The notes beneath the pieces were generated by a model. That model did not search any database, was not told the origin of the DNA, and saw nothing but the letters and a program-made list of their open reading frames with translations. Positions 43,659 through 56,419 of a DNA stretch of 64,000 nt are shown here, in pieces. Positions within the stretch are counted from its first letter, which is position 1, and each line of letters opens with the position of its first letter. The DNA is from Gnetum montanum. Its lineage: Eukaryota; Streptophyta; Gnetopsida; Gnetales; Gnetaceae. The stretch is taken from NCBI GenBank assembly GCA_015680685.1, contig MNCI01016127.1, positions 69,224 through 133,223 on the forward strand, read 5' to 3'. A program made the position numbers and the translations under genes.

Positions 43659-46020
43659 ATGTCTGCTTCTTCTTATGAGAGTGCTTCATCGACTATGTCC
43701 AACATCATGAATAATCGGAGGCGAGGTGCACATGATGATCCACCAGTGCCCCAACAGTTTTGCATGGTATATGCTCATCCTAATGAGTATATACCAGACT
43801 TTACCTTTATCCTCGACTAGGATGAACAACTGCGATGGCGTGGTTTAAAAGGTAACATAGTGTTACCTCTTGATTGCTCAATCCTAAACATGCTTCTTCA
43901 TGCTCTCACATGAATTAGTATGCAGCACTTATAGTCAGAGTACATTGTGCATGAGCAGGATTCAAGAGATTATCGACCCATAGAGGCACAATGCCAGAGA
44001 GATGTACAACAGGAGAGACATTACAAATCCATGAAGGGGAAGTGGTCTCAGGATGACCTATATGTCCTAAGAGAAAATGAGGGTGGTGAACCTATCTCGA
44101 GAGGTTTTCCACAAAAAAAAGTTCCTCTTGTTGACTTTGGTCAAGGAGTTGTGTATTAGAATCTTCACTCAATTATTTATAACCTAGGTTCTAGTACCAA
44201 TAGACACAAAGGATCCAGAAAACAAACACGAATGCATGACAATGATGGGCATTCTGATCATAGCCATGACCGAGGCCACGGCCATCAAAAAGAAGGTAAA
44301 AGATGTCTTCATGGTGCCAGTCCTCCTTCCTCTTCATCTTCATCATCTCCTTCCCCCTCTCTTTCATGATCTGAATGTAGTCGCAAAGGAAGAGACCATG
44401 AGGACAATGGTTAGTGAAATAGGAATCACTAACAAAACTATAGAGAAAGGGGGCAAGGGCATTCTAGATAGACACATCATGAAAGAAGGGAGAGTAGGGA
44501 ACAACTCAGGCATCATAGACACCATAGATAACATGATCATGATGAACCCCTACTTGCCACCCAAAGTATGTTAAATATAATAGAGGCTATTAGGATCCCA
44601 ACAAGGCACTGGAAAGATAGTAGGATCAAAAGACTAAATATGAATAACATCCCATGATTTGAAGGGGGATACAATGTTGATTCTCAAAACCATTTACAAG
44701 CATTCCACGATGCATGTGCCTTGCAGAATATAGAAAACAAGTGACAAAAGCTAAAGTTGTTTCCATGGATACTAATCAAGGAAGCAGAAAGCTGGTACCA
44801 GTTCTTAGAACTATAATCCATTCGTCAAAGGAGTACCATGTTGGAGCTATTCAATGATAAGTATCAAATGTACTCCTAAGTGTCCAACCTGTGTAAGAAA
44901 ATACAAGGATGTAAACAAGGAGGAAATGAACCCTTGGATGCTGCCATGGGCTAATACTATGCATTGTTACATCGTTGTCCTGGCCATGGTTATTCACAAA
45001 AGAAACAACTACATCATCTTGTAGATGGGTTGAGGTACAAAATTCAAAAAACCTTTGGGACTTATGCCCAAGGAAGGATATCCAAGCTTAGAGCCCATCA
45101 AATACAAAGATTGTTAGAGCAAGTTTCCAAAGAGGAAGGTGAGTTGAGGAGAAGAGAAAGTGTGGAGGAGTACAACAGAGATCCTTTCCTTTGAAAGAAG
45201 AAAATTAGATTTTGCGAAGATGAAGAAGAAGCACCACTTGAAGAGATGATGAATAGAAAGACTTTTCTCATTTAAAAATTTGAATAAGAAGTATTGGAAA
45301 AGGTAGATCAAATGTGGAACTCCCTAGATGACAAATTTCAAACTATCCTAAAAATAGTAGAGGATTCTAGAGAACAAAGTAGTGATCGAGAGAGAAGGAA
45401 AAAGAAAGAAGCTAAGTATGCACATAACAAAGGTAAGGACAAAGTTTTCATCATTGAAGAGGTTGTGGATTCAGACATGGACAATGATGGTGGATGTGAG
45501 ATTTGCCAATATGACTATCCTAAAGGATGTCGCCTAGTGGTGTCACATCTGCAAGAGTCTGGGATGTATGCATCAAATCCATGATTAAATAGATGGAAAA
45601 CACCTAGATGGTTACCTTATTCTCAAGGTAACCTAAGGCAATTTCAACAACCCTTGACATATTATCTGAGTGGAGCTCCACCACAATTGAATGAATAGTA
45701 TCAATGGTGGCAACACCCATAATCATGGGGAATGTCAACACCATGTCAATAGTACCCTTAACATCAACTTGACCCATATGGGTAGTACATTTAGCAACTA
45801 ATCTCTCCACGTGACTCTACTAGTCAGGTTGCTCTTCAGCCTTACTACCAGACCCCCGAATACTATAGAAATCCTTCTCCTAGGGTTGATGCTCCACATA
45901 TGTACTATCCTTATCATCTATCTACATCTCTTCCACCCTCAACTCCATTACCACCTACTCCAACTATGGAAGGTGAGCTTCCTACCCAATTGCAGCAATG
46001 TAACGGTATAAGGGTTGTCA
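43659..46020 (+). pseudogene. gag of element C
   Basis: ATG at 43659 (MSASSYES). The N-terminal module (HPNEYIPDFTFIL) is at about 43775-43820, then RDYRPIEAQCQRDVQQERH in the open stretch 43947-44159. The capsid-like domain covers 44620-45390 (LNMNNIP; HRCPGHGYSQKKQLHHLVDGL at 44970). A motif C-x2-C-x7-C (CEICQYDYPKGC) is at 45498-45533, then LPYSQGN and a Tyr/Pro/Gln-rich linker to about 45980. No CCHC knuckle. Multiple stops. Confidence 0.8.
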
Positions 46021-46179
46021 ATCTTTAACCTATTATTGGTTCAAACAAGTGATCAAAGAAGAGACCTTTCTCTCAAACCAACAGTCTGACCAAGTCCTTA
46101 CAACCACAAGTGGCTAATTATCTCAATGCCTTATCATCATTTGAATCTTTGGAACTTCCTTCGAACCAAAAACCACACT

Positions 46180-46720
46180 CAACACATACTGTTATGTTAA
46201 CCCATGCCATCACTGATTGGATTAAAGCTGGTAATCCTCCTAGGAAATTCTCTAATTCTTGAATTTCTCTTATTTATTTGCAAATCACTGGAAATGAGCC
46301 TTGAAAAGATCTTTTGGATTTAGGTTCTGGTGTTAATTTAATCTCCCAAGAAATGTATAAAGCCTAGAACATACCTTTGCTAAAGAAGAGTAACATTTAT
46401 TTAGAGTTGGCTGACTAGTCCATCATTGTTCCACTGGGACTAGTGGAGGACATTGTCACCACTGTTTGTTGGTGGTTGTATCCAGTTGATTTCCTAGTGA
46501 TTTAAGTTAACAATTGCAAGGGGGACTTCCCAATCATAATGGGAAGAGCATGGCTAAGTACAATTGATGTGCACCTAGAAATATGTGATCTTTCGCTAGA
46601 GATATCAAAAGAAAATATGTTTGGGAAGACTGAGAAGAAGAAATTTCCATGCATCGCATATAATGACATAGGGTGCAACTGCGTGCAGAAGTCCTAGTTT
46701 GTACAATGCTTAACATTGCC
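46180..46720 (+). pseudogene. retropepsin-type protease of element C
   Basis: DLLDLGSGVNLISQEMY (46311-46360) shows D-L-G in place of D-S-G. Then LVEDIVTTV and FPIIMGRAWLSTIDVHLE (46530-46585). Tail PCIAYNDIGCNC. Stops at about 46303, 46366 and 46419. Confidence 0.8.
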
Positions 46721-46939
46721 TACATGTGACTAGTCTGCATAAGTATTTGACATACCAAGGTGCTTGTATGCAGCAGCCACAAGATAGGAAGGCACCTAGT
46801 GGTTAAAAATTGATCAAGAGAGCAATTCAACTTTATGCATGGAACCAACTGAGAGCTTGACTTGTGCCCATATTGATAGCATAGATGCATTAGAGCAAGT
46901 CCATCACCAACATTCAAGTACTAACATTGAAAATATGAA

Positions 46940-48460
46940 CTAGGGGAAGTTGGAAATCCTTGATGAGTTTAAGCAAGAGCTCATCAAATTAAAACTGTTG
47001 CCCCCTAGTATGGAGTATGCATTTCTCAAGAATGGAAAATTAGTAATCATTAATGCTAAGCTTACCCCTCAACAAAAAGAAGGACCACTAAAGATGGTAA
47101 ACAAATGGTCAAAAGCGTTTGCTTGGTCATATCCCAAATTAACTAGAATAGATCCTAGGATATGCCAAAATAGAAATTACATTGACCCCTCTATGAAGCC
47201 TCAACGACAACCGCAAAGACAACTGAACCCAAAGATTAAACAAGTAGTTAAGGAAAAGATTGAACAACTTCTGAAGGCTAGGTTCATCTACCTCATTGTT
47301 GACAGTGAATGGATTAGTTCATTAGTCATTGTGCCTAAAAAAGGTGGTAAATGGAGGGTGTATATATAATTTAGGCTACTGAACATGAAAACATTTAAAA
47401 ACCATTTCCCATTGCCATTCATTGACTAACTCTTAGATACCATTGTAGGGAATTGCTACTATAGTTTTCTGGATGGTTACAGTGGGTACAATTAAATCTA
47501 GATAGCACCAGGAGACTAATCCAAAACTACATTTACAAGTCCTTGGGGGACATTTGAATATAGGTAGATGTTGTTTGGCTTGTGCAATGCCCCAACAACA
47601 TTTCAACGTTTGGTTCTTAGTATATTTTATCAGAAAATAGGGAATGGTGTGGAGGTTTTTATGGATGATTTCTCCACCTACAGAGTGTAGTCTGAACAAG
47701 CATTGGACAAATTAGAGCAAGTGTTGAAATGATGTGTTGAAACCAACCTAAGTCTCAATTAGAAAAAAAACAACTTAATGGTCCAAGAGGGCATTGTATT
47801 AGGGCATTAAATTTCATAAACAAGGATAGAGGTAGATCTTTAAAAAATGAAAGTCATGCAAGGAATCACTCGTCAACCTGAAATTGTAAAAGATGTTTGA
47901 TCATTCCTTGGACATATTGGCTATTATAGATGCTTCATTGGGAACTTTTTGAAGATTGCAAAATCATTGGTAGAATTAACAAAGAAGGATATACCCTTTG
48001 AATGGACCAAGGAATGTGAGCTAACTTTCCAAACATTGAAATAGAAGCTCATAGAAACACCCATTCTACAAGCTCGTGACTAGTTTAGACCATTCCATAA
48101 AATGACTAACATGTCCAATTTTACTTTAGGAGCTGTACTTACACAATTAGATGATCAAAAATGTCCCTATTACATTCATTGTGCAAGTCAGAGTATTTTT
48201 GGTCTAGAACTCAATTATACCATAATAGAAAAAGGGTTAATGGTTGTGGTGTTTGTACTAGAAAAATTTTGACACTATGTATTAGGCTATAAGGTGTTTG
48301 TACACATAGATCATAGTATGACTTAGTTCCTTATGAATAAATCAATGGTGAGCCATCGTGTCATACGATGGCTTATGATCTTACAAGAGCTCGATATCAT
48401 GATAGTAGATCATAAAGGCATCGAGAATATTGTTGCTAATCATTTGTCTCAGTTGTGATG
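46940..48460 (+). pseudogene. reverse transcriptase and RNase H of element C
   Basis: The open stretch 46950-47369 covers the RT start (LLPPSMEYAFLKNGK, then DSEWISSLVIVPKKGGKW). Then FKNHFPLPFID, YYSFLDGYSGYN, FGLCNAPTTFQ, and FMDDF at 47658-47672, intact. RNase H: about 48080-48460 (GAVLTQLDDQKCPYY; VVFVLEKF; HIDHSM; VANHLSQL). Stops are frequent after 47370. Confidence 0.85.
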
Positions 48461-49946
48461 GAACAAAAAAGAGGACAAATACCTAATTTCTAATGACTTC
48501 CTTGATGAACTCCTCTTTGTAGGTGTAATAAACAATAAATCACCCATAGATATAAATTGGTATAGTAGCATTCTTACTTATCTTCTTAAACAAGAAACAC
48601 CATAGAGTTGAATGTTAAAAAGAAACAAAAGTTTCTCCACTAAGTCAAACATTTTATGGAAATAAATGGACATCTTTACAAGGTGTGTTCCAATGGCTTA
48701 GTTTGGTGGTGTGTTCCTGATGTAGATCAATTGTGAGTTCTTCAAGATGCTCATGAGGGCCCTTGTAGGGGTCATTACACTGGGAGACAAACAACCATTA
48801 AAATCTTACTTGTAGGATATTATTAGCCTACATTATTTTGAGATGCCCATCATTTTTTCCAATCAAGTGAGTGTTGCCAACATGATGGGGGAATGACTGC
48901 TAGAATGGAGGATCCAAAACAATGGATTCAACCCTTAGAAGAACCCTTTGACATATGGGGTATTGATTTTATGGGGCCTATTACACCAATGTCTAATGGA
49001 AAAGCATACATTGTTGTTGTTGTTGATTATTTTACAAACTGGAAAGAAGTAGCCACCATTACCGATTGTACATCATCTACCACTACATGACTTTTTTAAC
49101 AAAAAATTGTAAATAGGTTTGGCATGCCTCATGCACCTATTTTTTATAATGGTACACATTTTACAAGTGTAACTTTTTGGAAATTGATGCAACACTTACG
49201 AGTTGAGCATAAACTAACTACACCATATCATCCTTAAGCAAATGGTGAAGACAAAGTCATTAATAGGGAAATCACAAAAAGTTTGACACAAACCATTAGC
49301 AAATATAGGTGAGATTGGAGCACCAAACTGAATGATGCTCTTTGGGCCTATCGCTCCACATGGAAACTCCCTCTAGGCTACTCTCTCTATGAGTTAGTGT
49401 ATGGTAAACTTCCAACACTTCCTATCCAAGATAAGCACTGTACACTATCTATAGCATGTGACCTCAACCTTGACCTTAGTCTAGCAAAAAAATAATGGTT
49501 AATGAATCTTAACTTGCAAGATGAAAATTGATTAGTTGCTCTGTCATCCAATGAACTGCACAAGCCCTTCAAAAAACAACATCATGACCTGAAAATTAGA
49601 AAAGTCACATACGGACTAGGAGATAGAGTTCTTTTTGGAATCTTGCACATGTGCCACAACAAAATAAATTTCAAATATTATGGGAAGGACCTTATATCAT
49701 TCATAAAAATTTTTATTCAAGGGCCATGATAATCTATAAACCTGGAAGCCTAGATAAGAAATTATTGGTCAACATCCAACAAATTAAACCTTTCCACGAG
49801 TCTAAAAAAACTATTACCACAAGTCTAAAACAACTAGTACTAACACTACCTCTATTGATGGATAACCCTACTCATTATTTTGGATATCCTCTTTCTAACT
49901 CAGTCGTGGGGAAGATGGTCACCAATGCTAATTATTCTAAGCCCTG
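48461..49946 (+). pseudogene. integrase of element C
   Basis: Zinc-binding region at 48740-48890 with a decayed HHCC (the C-terminal part keeps SECCQ). Core: DIWGIDFMGPITPMS (48953), VVDYFTNW, IFYNGTHF (49140, second Asp changed to Tyr), NGEDKVINREI (49240, Glu kept). C-terminal: HHDLKIRKVTYGLGDRVLF, then the 49651-49947 stretch with LWEGPYIIHKNF. No chromodomain. Confidence 0.8.
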
Positions 49947-51825
49947 AGTTTCTTTTGTCTTTTTTTTACAGATTTTTGATCTTTACTTGTTTTTTTTACA
50001 CTGTCATTAACATTTTTACGATTTCTTTCTTTGTTACCTTTTGTTTGATTTATTTTCACTTGTCACATAATAAGTGCTCATGATGGTGGATTGGATTATA
50101 GTGGTGTTGATTGCTAACGTTTAGTTTTTACCTTTTACATTTAATGTTGATGCTAAGATATGGTTTCTTTTGATAAAATAGGTAATGATTCCACATCATC
50201 CATTCATCCATTCAACTCTATGGTCTCCCTTTTTTTTGGAAATGTACTGTCCCTTTTATTAAGAAAACCTATTAATGAATTTGTGGCTTGGTATTCTTCA
50301 AACCAAGGAAAGATTCAAATGGATCGAAAAGGATGTGACTTCAAGGGGATTCAATGCATTTGTGAGAGCCATACTCTTGGATACTTGGATGTTTTTCATA
50401 AGTTTTCTACCATTCCTCTATCAACTAATATTAGGAAGTTGCACAAATCAAATAAGTCTTTGAATGGTGTGGTTCCTACTCAAAGAAAAAAAACTGGTGG
50501 GAATTCAAAGCACACCCCTTCGACATAATAAAGAAACATGGGCTACAGGCACTAGTTATGGCACTAGAAATACATGCTACCCATGTCTAAAGGTTCTCTC
50601 TAAATAAGGCCCTTTGTCACTTCTTGCTTATCTATTCTTCTCTTTTTGGGATGGTGGTGGCTCTATGGAATCATTCTTGTTACTTCAGGAGGATGGGTTG
50701 GTCAAGTGTGTTGATGCAAGGTCATCAAAAGTGGTTAGTTTTAATCTAGATTTGGGTTGAATTTTATTAAGTCACCTTACTTAATACTACACAAGGGACT
50801 TTACACAACCTTAATTATGGGATTCCATTCCATTCTCTCTTCTCTTTCTATATTATTTTCCATATTCCACCTCATTACTGATTTTATGATTAGTCTATAT
50901 CTTGGTTGACGCATTGTTATTCTTTGGTAAATTCTTGTGGGTTAATTCTTAACTATTTTTTTCATATGTCATTCCTAGAGCCTAAAGACTCTTTGGTTTG
51001 TGGGTTTGTCAAGGCATAAAGGGCATGAGCCTACTTTGGGGTGAACCCACTGGCCTTCCTTTTTAGTGCAATTGTTATGTTATCCTCCCATAAACATTTC
51101 TTGTAATTAATTATTTCTCATTTCACCCCATCCATGACATCCATTTTTGTTTTTTGTTTTCTTGTCTTCACCATTGTTATTTCTCTAATCTTCCTTGTTC
51201 TTTTGTTTTTCATCCTATTGCTACTAGAGATTCACTCTTATTCGTGGGGGCTTGTCACAAATTTTTCCATTCCATTACTTATCTCACCCCTACACCCTGG
51301 GTAGTTATCAATTACAAACCTCTAACCTAGCATTTTCCATACCCATAACCTAGCCAATGTGTTTCATATTGAGGCAAGGTATCAACTACATTATATTTTA
51401 TCTATCCTTTCTAATTTGTGATTGTGTTGTGTGTGGAGATGGTGATCACATGAACAATGGATTGGGATAGGAGGGAGTACTCAGGATGGATTGGAGTAAG
51501 AACATTTATGCAAGGAATAAGCTTAGTCATGTGGCCATAGATGAACAATGATGTGCACATTTTTGACATCGGTAGCAACGTGTCTCATTTTCATTTTTCT
51601 CTTTTTTTTCTCTCTCTTTTCAATCTCTCAAATGAGGGACTAGATGTCATCTATGTATAGTGTTCACCACAATGGTTATGAACACCAATGTTGTAATATG
51701 TTTGTTAATCCATTCACGAGGCACTTTGAGTCTGTCATTCCATGTCACTGCCAGTTGTCATTTAGTCAATATTCCCATACCTTCCGAATATCTTATAAGG
51801 AGCTTGAGGACAAGTTTTCATTCAA
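49947..51825 (+). other. Noncoding spacer of element C
   Basis: Homologous to 16191-18104 in A. GTGACTTCAAGGGGATTCAA at 50335. The GTGGGTTTGTC...ACCCACT block (50999-51051) can form a GTGGGT/ACCCAC stem. An ORF at 50160-50528 is not conserved in A or B and is not believed. Confidence 0.6.
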
Positions 51826-51836
51826 TTGTGGGGGTA

Positions 51837-52683
51837 TGATGAGTCCTGATATCGAACCCTCGATATCAGACACGCGATATCAAATATGAAATATAGGCAT
51901 ATAATCCTTGATATCAGACATGCAATGTCAAAGCCTATCTTGTTGCCTCTAAATAAGAGATAGGGGCACTTGGTTTTGATTATTTTTTTCATCCCTTAAC
52001 AAAAGTCTTGTAGTTTTTCTATTCCAGAGTTGGAATTATTTCTAAGTTCCCATAGTAGGAGTCATAAAGTGAATAGATCTTTATTCAAGCATTGTGTACC
52101 TGAGCACACCTTGCATCTAGAAATAAAGATAAACTTTGTGATAAACCCTGCAATATTTAGAATAGCTTAATTATAGCATTTAATGTTATTTATTTTTATT
52201 TGATGCTTTCATTAGTTAATCAATGTTATTTCTATTTAATTGTTAATTATCAATGAATTCGCACACTCAGCATAACCACTTCGAGCATATGTGGAACACT
52301 TGGTAACCTAGTAATGACTAGCATTTGGTAATCCCAGTAGTGTTACACTAGTTCAAGATGTGTCTGGAGAGTGGCAACGAATGCTAGTGTTAGGATTTGA
52401 TTCACATTAGAGTTACAAAACCCACTAGTTAACTAAATCTTTTCATTGCACATGCTTAGGAGACCAGGATAGAAAATATAAAAGAAAAACATAAAAATTA
52501 TACACCTCAAGTTTACTTAACCATACAATTGTGCCTTACAAGTAAGCTTTGGAAGACAAAAATTGCATAACTTATCTTTGTTTTGCATAGGAGCATAAGC
52601 ACTTAATCCTTATAGTTTGAGTGGATTGTGCATGAACACTCATATTTGTATAGTTGGGTGTAGGGGTACCTTGTCACTCATCA
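51837..52683 (+). repeat. 3' LTR of element C
   Basis: TGATGAGTCC...CACTCATCA, 847 bp, preceded by the tract TTGTGGGGGTA (51826-51836). Followed by AAAAA. Confidence 0.95.
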
Positions 52684-52688
52684 AAAAA

Positions 52689-54252
52689 TTACTAATAAAA
52701 ACCATTATCATGCATAATATATGCATAACTAGCTAAAGTGGATGTGAAAAAATTTAAAACTATTATTAATATGTAGATTCTACATTCATAATACATCATT
52801 CTACAATTAAAAATTTAGCTTAGCACATTATATCCTATTCATGTATAAGCATATAAATAAACAAAAAGATCATTAACATTAACTATCATTCCACCAAACT
52901 TCAATAATAAATTAAAATTAAACTTATTCATAGTCACAACAATGGCCACATAGCCATGCATAAAAAAAAATAAAATTAAAGTGAAGGCATATATCAATCC
53001 TCTAAGCCTACTTTGACCTTTATATCCTCTTCATAATGAGAGGGCTCTACCCTTCATTATCATATTAGATTTGAGAATGGAAATGTTTTTAATGTCCACC
53101 ATCCTCTTATCCATGGTGATGAGGGTTGAGTTGATACTCTCTAGTGCTATTAAGATTTTCCTTTATGTGGATTAGACCTCTTGGAGCTAGCTCCAAACCT
53201 TGTCTCTGAACCCTTGGATTTCATTGGCTTTGGGTACCAGTCAAGAACCTAGTTCCTCTAATTCCTTGATGAGTGGGCCAACCTTGGTATAAATTTTTAG
53301 AGAATAGGAAAAGATGTCATTTTTAAGGACTAAAAGGTATCTCTTTTTTCCCTTTTGGAGCTCTAGAACTTCACACTTTTGGAGAATAGCTAAAATCAAG
53401 AAAGGAAAACACAACTTTAAGGAATCATCATTGTAATGGTAGACTAAATTCCTAATTAGGAGGTAAGCAAGATTTTCTTCATCCCAAACCTCAATAATTT
53501 CTTAACATAGAGTGCAAGGTTGAGCATGTACGTGGTGTGTGTTGAAGGCAAGATGTTTGTGATGATCATCCTCATCATCATGTGATGTTTAGGCTAGAGG
53601 TTCACAAAATGCAAATCCTTCACTTGCAACCACCCTGAATTGAACTCACCAATAAACTAGTGGAAGAGATAATTTTTATCTTCCATGCTTGCTTTTGACC
53701 AAAAGATGTTTTCTTCCTTGTCTAGCATTCCAAACCACTCTTGCAACCTAGTTTTTTTCACCTTGACTCCTATCTTCTAAATAGAAGAAACTAAATAGTG
53801 GTTAAAAGGATTAGACTTGGCGAGGTGCGATTTAAGATTCCTATAAAATTCCAAGACCTCATCCTTGATAAATAAGTTGAGGATGGGTTTGATGAAATCC
53901 CTATAGCCCATTATTTCTAGTTTCTACCACATCGTTGTGTCTATGTGGTCGAACCACTTAGAGTTGGCCTTGTAGTGCAAAGGAGTAATTTTTAAGCATT
54001 CACTACTTAGTGCCTATAATATAATGAAAATATTTAGCATACCAAAATTATCAGTGATTTCCTATGTAAATCTCATACTTACCTTGGCTTGCTACTTGAC
54101 ACTTGATGATTTAATTGGAGAAATTGCACATTAATGAAAAAAACTATATTAACAATTCATGCTTGATTTGGAAAATTTGTTACGATGGATAAATTTGTCT
54201 TACCCTCTTGAAAGAATGGTTGGGATTTTAATATGGATGTTGATGTGGCCAT
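52689..54252 (-). pseudogene. ORF3 of element E: plant-transposon-protein-like, apparently spliced
   Basis: The likely start is ATGGCC at 54252 (context CTCCATGGCC; MATSTSILKSQPFFQ). A donor G|GTAAGA follows at 54203. A small exon ends AAG|GTAAGTATG at 54083/54082, and acceptor TTATAG at 54014 leads into the main exon from 54013. The main exon encodes KWFDHIDTT, then DEVLEFYRNLKSHL (about 53850), VSSI-x-KIGVKVKKTRLQEWFG, then WLQVKDLHFVNL, then ILPSTHTTYMLNLALYVKKLL (about 53560). This follows the domain order of the 'putative plant transposon protein' family. A Glu/Lys/Leu-rich part (KKEIPLVLKNDIFSYSLK; LIKELEELG; MDKRMVDIKNIS) reaches about 53000. 52689-52990 is AT-rich with no feature. Stops are few but present. 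Confidence 0.55.
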
Positions 54253-56400
54253 GGAGACCTCACTCCTTATCATGGTCCCTTCTGGAAAGGCGCTATAGAT
54301 TTTAGTTAAAGAAAATGAAGACCCTAATATGTAGATGAAGGCCCTAATCTATGCTACCTCACAAAGGTTTTGCCAATAATTTATATCTACCTAAAAAGGT
54401 CTCAATGTGGATTGTAATGTTTTGGATCAAATTTTGTAGATGCGTTGATATATATTAATATATAAAATATTCAGGCCTCTAATATATCTATTTATATTGT
54501 AATCACATTGATAATATTCAAGGAATATAGGAGAATTTTAGATGTATCAATTAGCATTAATCTAGCGTCATGAATCAATATGCTTAACAAACATATCAAA
54601 TTATATCAAAGCCATGTTGTTTAGATGTGAAATATTTGGTCAAATTTTTTCTTCCTCGATTCATATTCATTAAGTCTATATGAATTGATATATATATTAT
54701 GCCTTATCTCTATTTAAATTGATAACATGAGTTCTATCTTTCACTTTATCAAATCATATCATGAGAATTGATATACCTTGATTTGTCTTTTAATGAAACA
54801 TCAACCCCTTAGTATGTCTTGATATGACCAATTTCAACATCTTTAAATTTCTATCTCTAACTTCTATAGATGTCGATACCTTGATATCCTTCAATAGAAT
54901 AACTTATTTTAATTAGTCTTCATCATGAGACACAATACTAATTGATATTGGTGTAATAATTTTAATAGCTTAATAATGTACATGATTTTATTTCTTTTTT
55001 CACTTCTTGTAATATATTCTTATTATTTGGATAGGAGTCCACATATAGCTTTACTAGGAAGGCCCTTCTTAGAATTGATTAGACTAATATATCACCTCAC
55101 AAGGTTTGTTTCATTTGATGCAAGAATGTCTTAGAAACTCAAGGTCTTGGCCTTTCCTATGTTCTAAGGATGTGAGATGCATTTCCTACATCAAACTCAT
55201 TCCCTAATTTACTCTTGGATTAGCTTCCATGTTGGTTACATCCTTCTATCCTATCCATTTAAGGTTGGTTATCCCCCCTTAATTAGACTAAGATATGTAT
55301 CATACCTAGGTTAATTAGTAGAAATATAAGAAATAATTGAAACGTTGATTGGCTAAATGGATATACTAGAAATAAAAAATTGTCATGGGTTTCATATATC
55401 CTCTATAATGTATGGTGTATTGATAATCTTAGGTCACACAAACATTAGTATCCAAAATGATCCACCATAGTATGGATCTCAACCACTGACACCTATGGAG
55501 GGCATAATGGAAAACACATGTTAAACCCTTGCACTAAAAGTGTTACTAGACATAAGAGATGGCAGCTCAAAAAGAAAGATATGGGAGATAAGAAAAATAA
55601 AGAAGCAAAAATACAAACACACAATACTCTCTAAGATCAAAAGTAACACGAAGCAAGGGGCAAACTAAGCCAAGGAAGGGGAGTAAGCAAAAATGAAGGG
55701 AAGTAGTAGAATACCTAATAAGATAAGTCAATCCACCATGTCTAGTGTCATACCCTAGGTAAAAGGTGATAGCTAAGAAAATGAATATGGAAAATGATTT
55801 CTCCATCCTCAAACACTCTACACATATGAGGCTCTTGAGGGAGTGTGTTCCTACTCATGATTGAAGGCTTTCATGAGACCTTATGACTTATAGTGGTTTT
55901 TCTTAAAACCAATTTGACCCTCTTTAATCATGAGGTTCATATGGAGGAACAATTTCTCTTTGAACATATGTGATGGTCACTCACTTGATTACAATGACAT
56001 TTCTCATGCTAAAGGAAACTTTATAAATAGTTCCAGTAAGACATATCATTTTCCACATATTGACTTATCAGGACGATAATGACTGGGAGCATTCATAAAT
56101 TCTTACAAACCAAACATGGTTATTATTCAAATGATCATGAAAGTTTGAAACTTAAAGAATATTGAAGAGAAAATAAAATAAAATAATCAATTAACATAAT
56201 TTACTAGTTTCTTAATCTAAGGTTCACCATTAGATGGATTTTGGGTTTAAACTGACATATCTCAAGGTAGGAGGATTTTTCCTTCTCCTTGGAATTCTAG
56301 ACACAATGATAATGAATTCTTTCAAGTTCCAATTAATAATAGGATTTACTATTTTCAAGGAAAAATTCATAGACTAAATTACTTTATTTATTATATTACA
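54253..56400 (-). other. Noncoding spacer of element E between integrase and ORF3
   Basis: About 2.1 kb, in the same position as the lineage II spacer but not visibly similar to it. 54430-54480 is TATATTAATATATA-rich and could hold a promoter for ORF3. 56200-56300 matches the post-integrase region of the first element. Confidence 0.45.
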
Positions 56401-56419
56401 ATATAATGTAGGGCTCTTA

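Larger units (their letters stand above)
42648..52683 (+). mobile_element. Complete Ty3/gypsy element C, lineage II
   Basis: 5' LTR 42648-43522, primer site, gag, PR, RT-RH, IN, spacer, polypurine tract, 3' LTR 51837-52683. AAAAA flanks both sides (42643-42647 and 52684-52688). Closest relative in the window is element A. No ORF3. All frames are broken. It is inserted in the 3' part of element E, just inside the polypurine-like tract. Confidence 0.95.

Noticed and set aside
50160-50528. 122-residue frame in the C spacer
   Set aside because: The homologous part of A is frameshifted and stop-rich with no sign of selection on protein.
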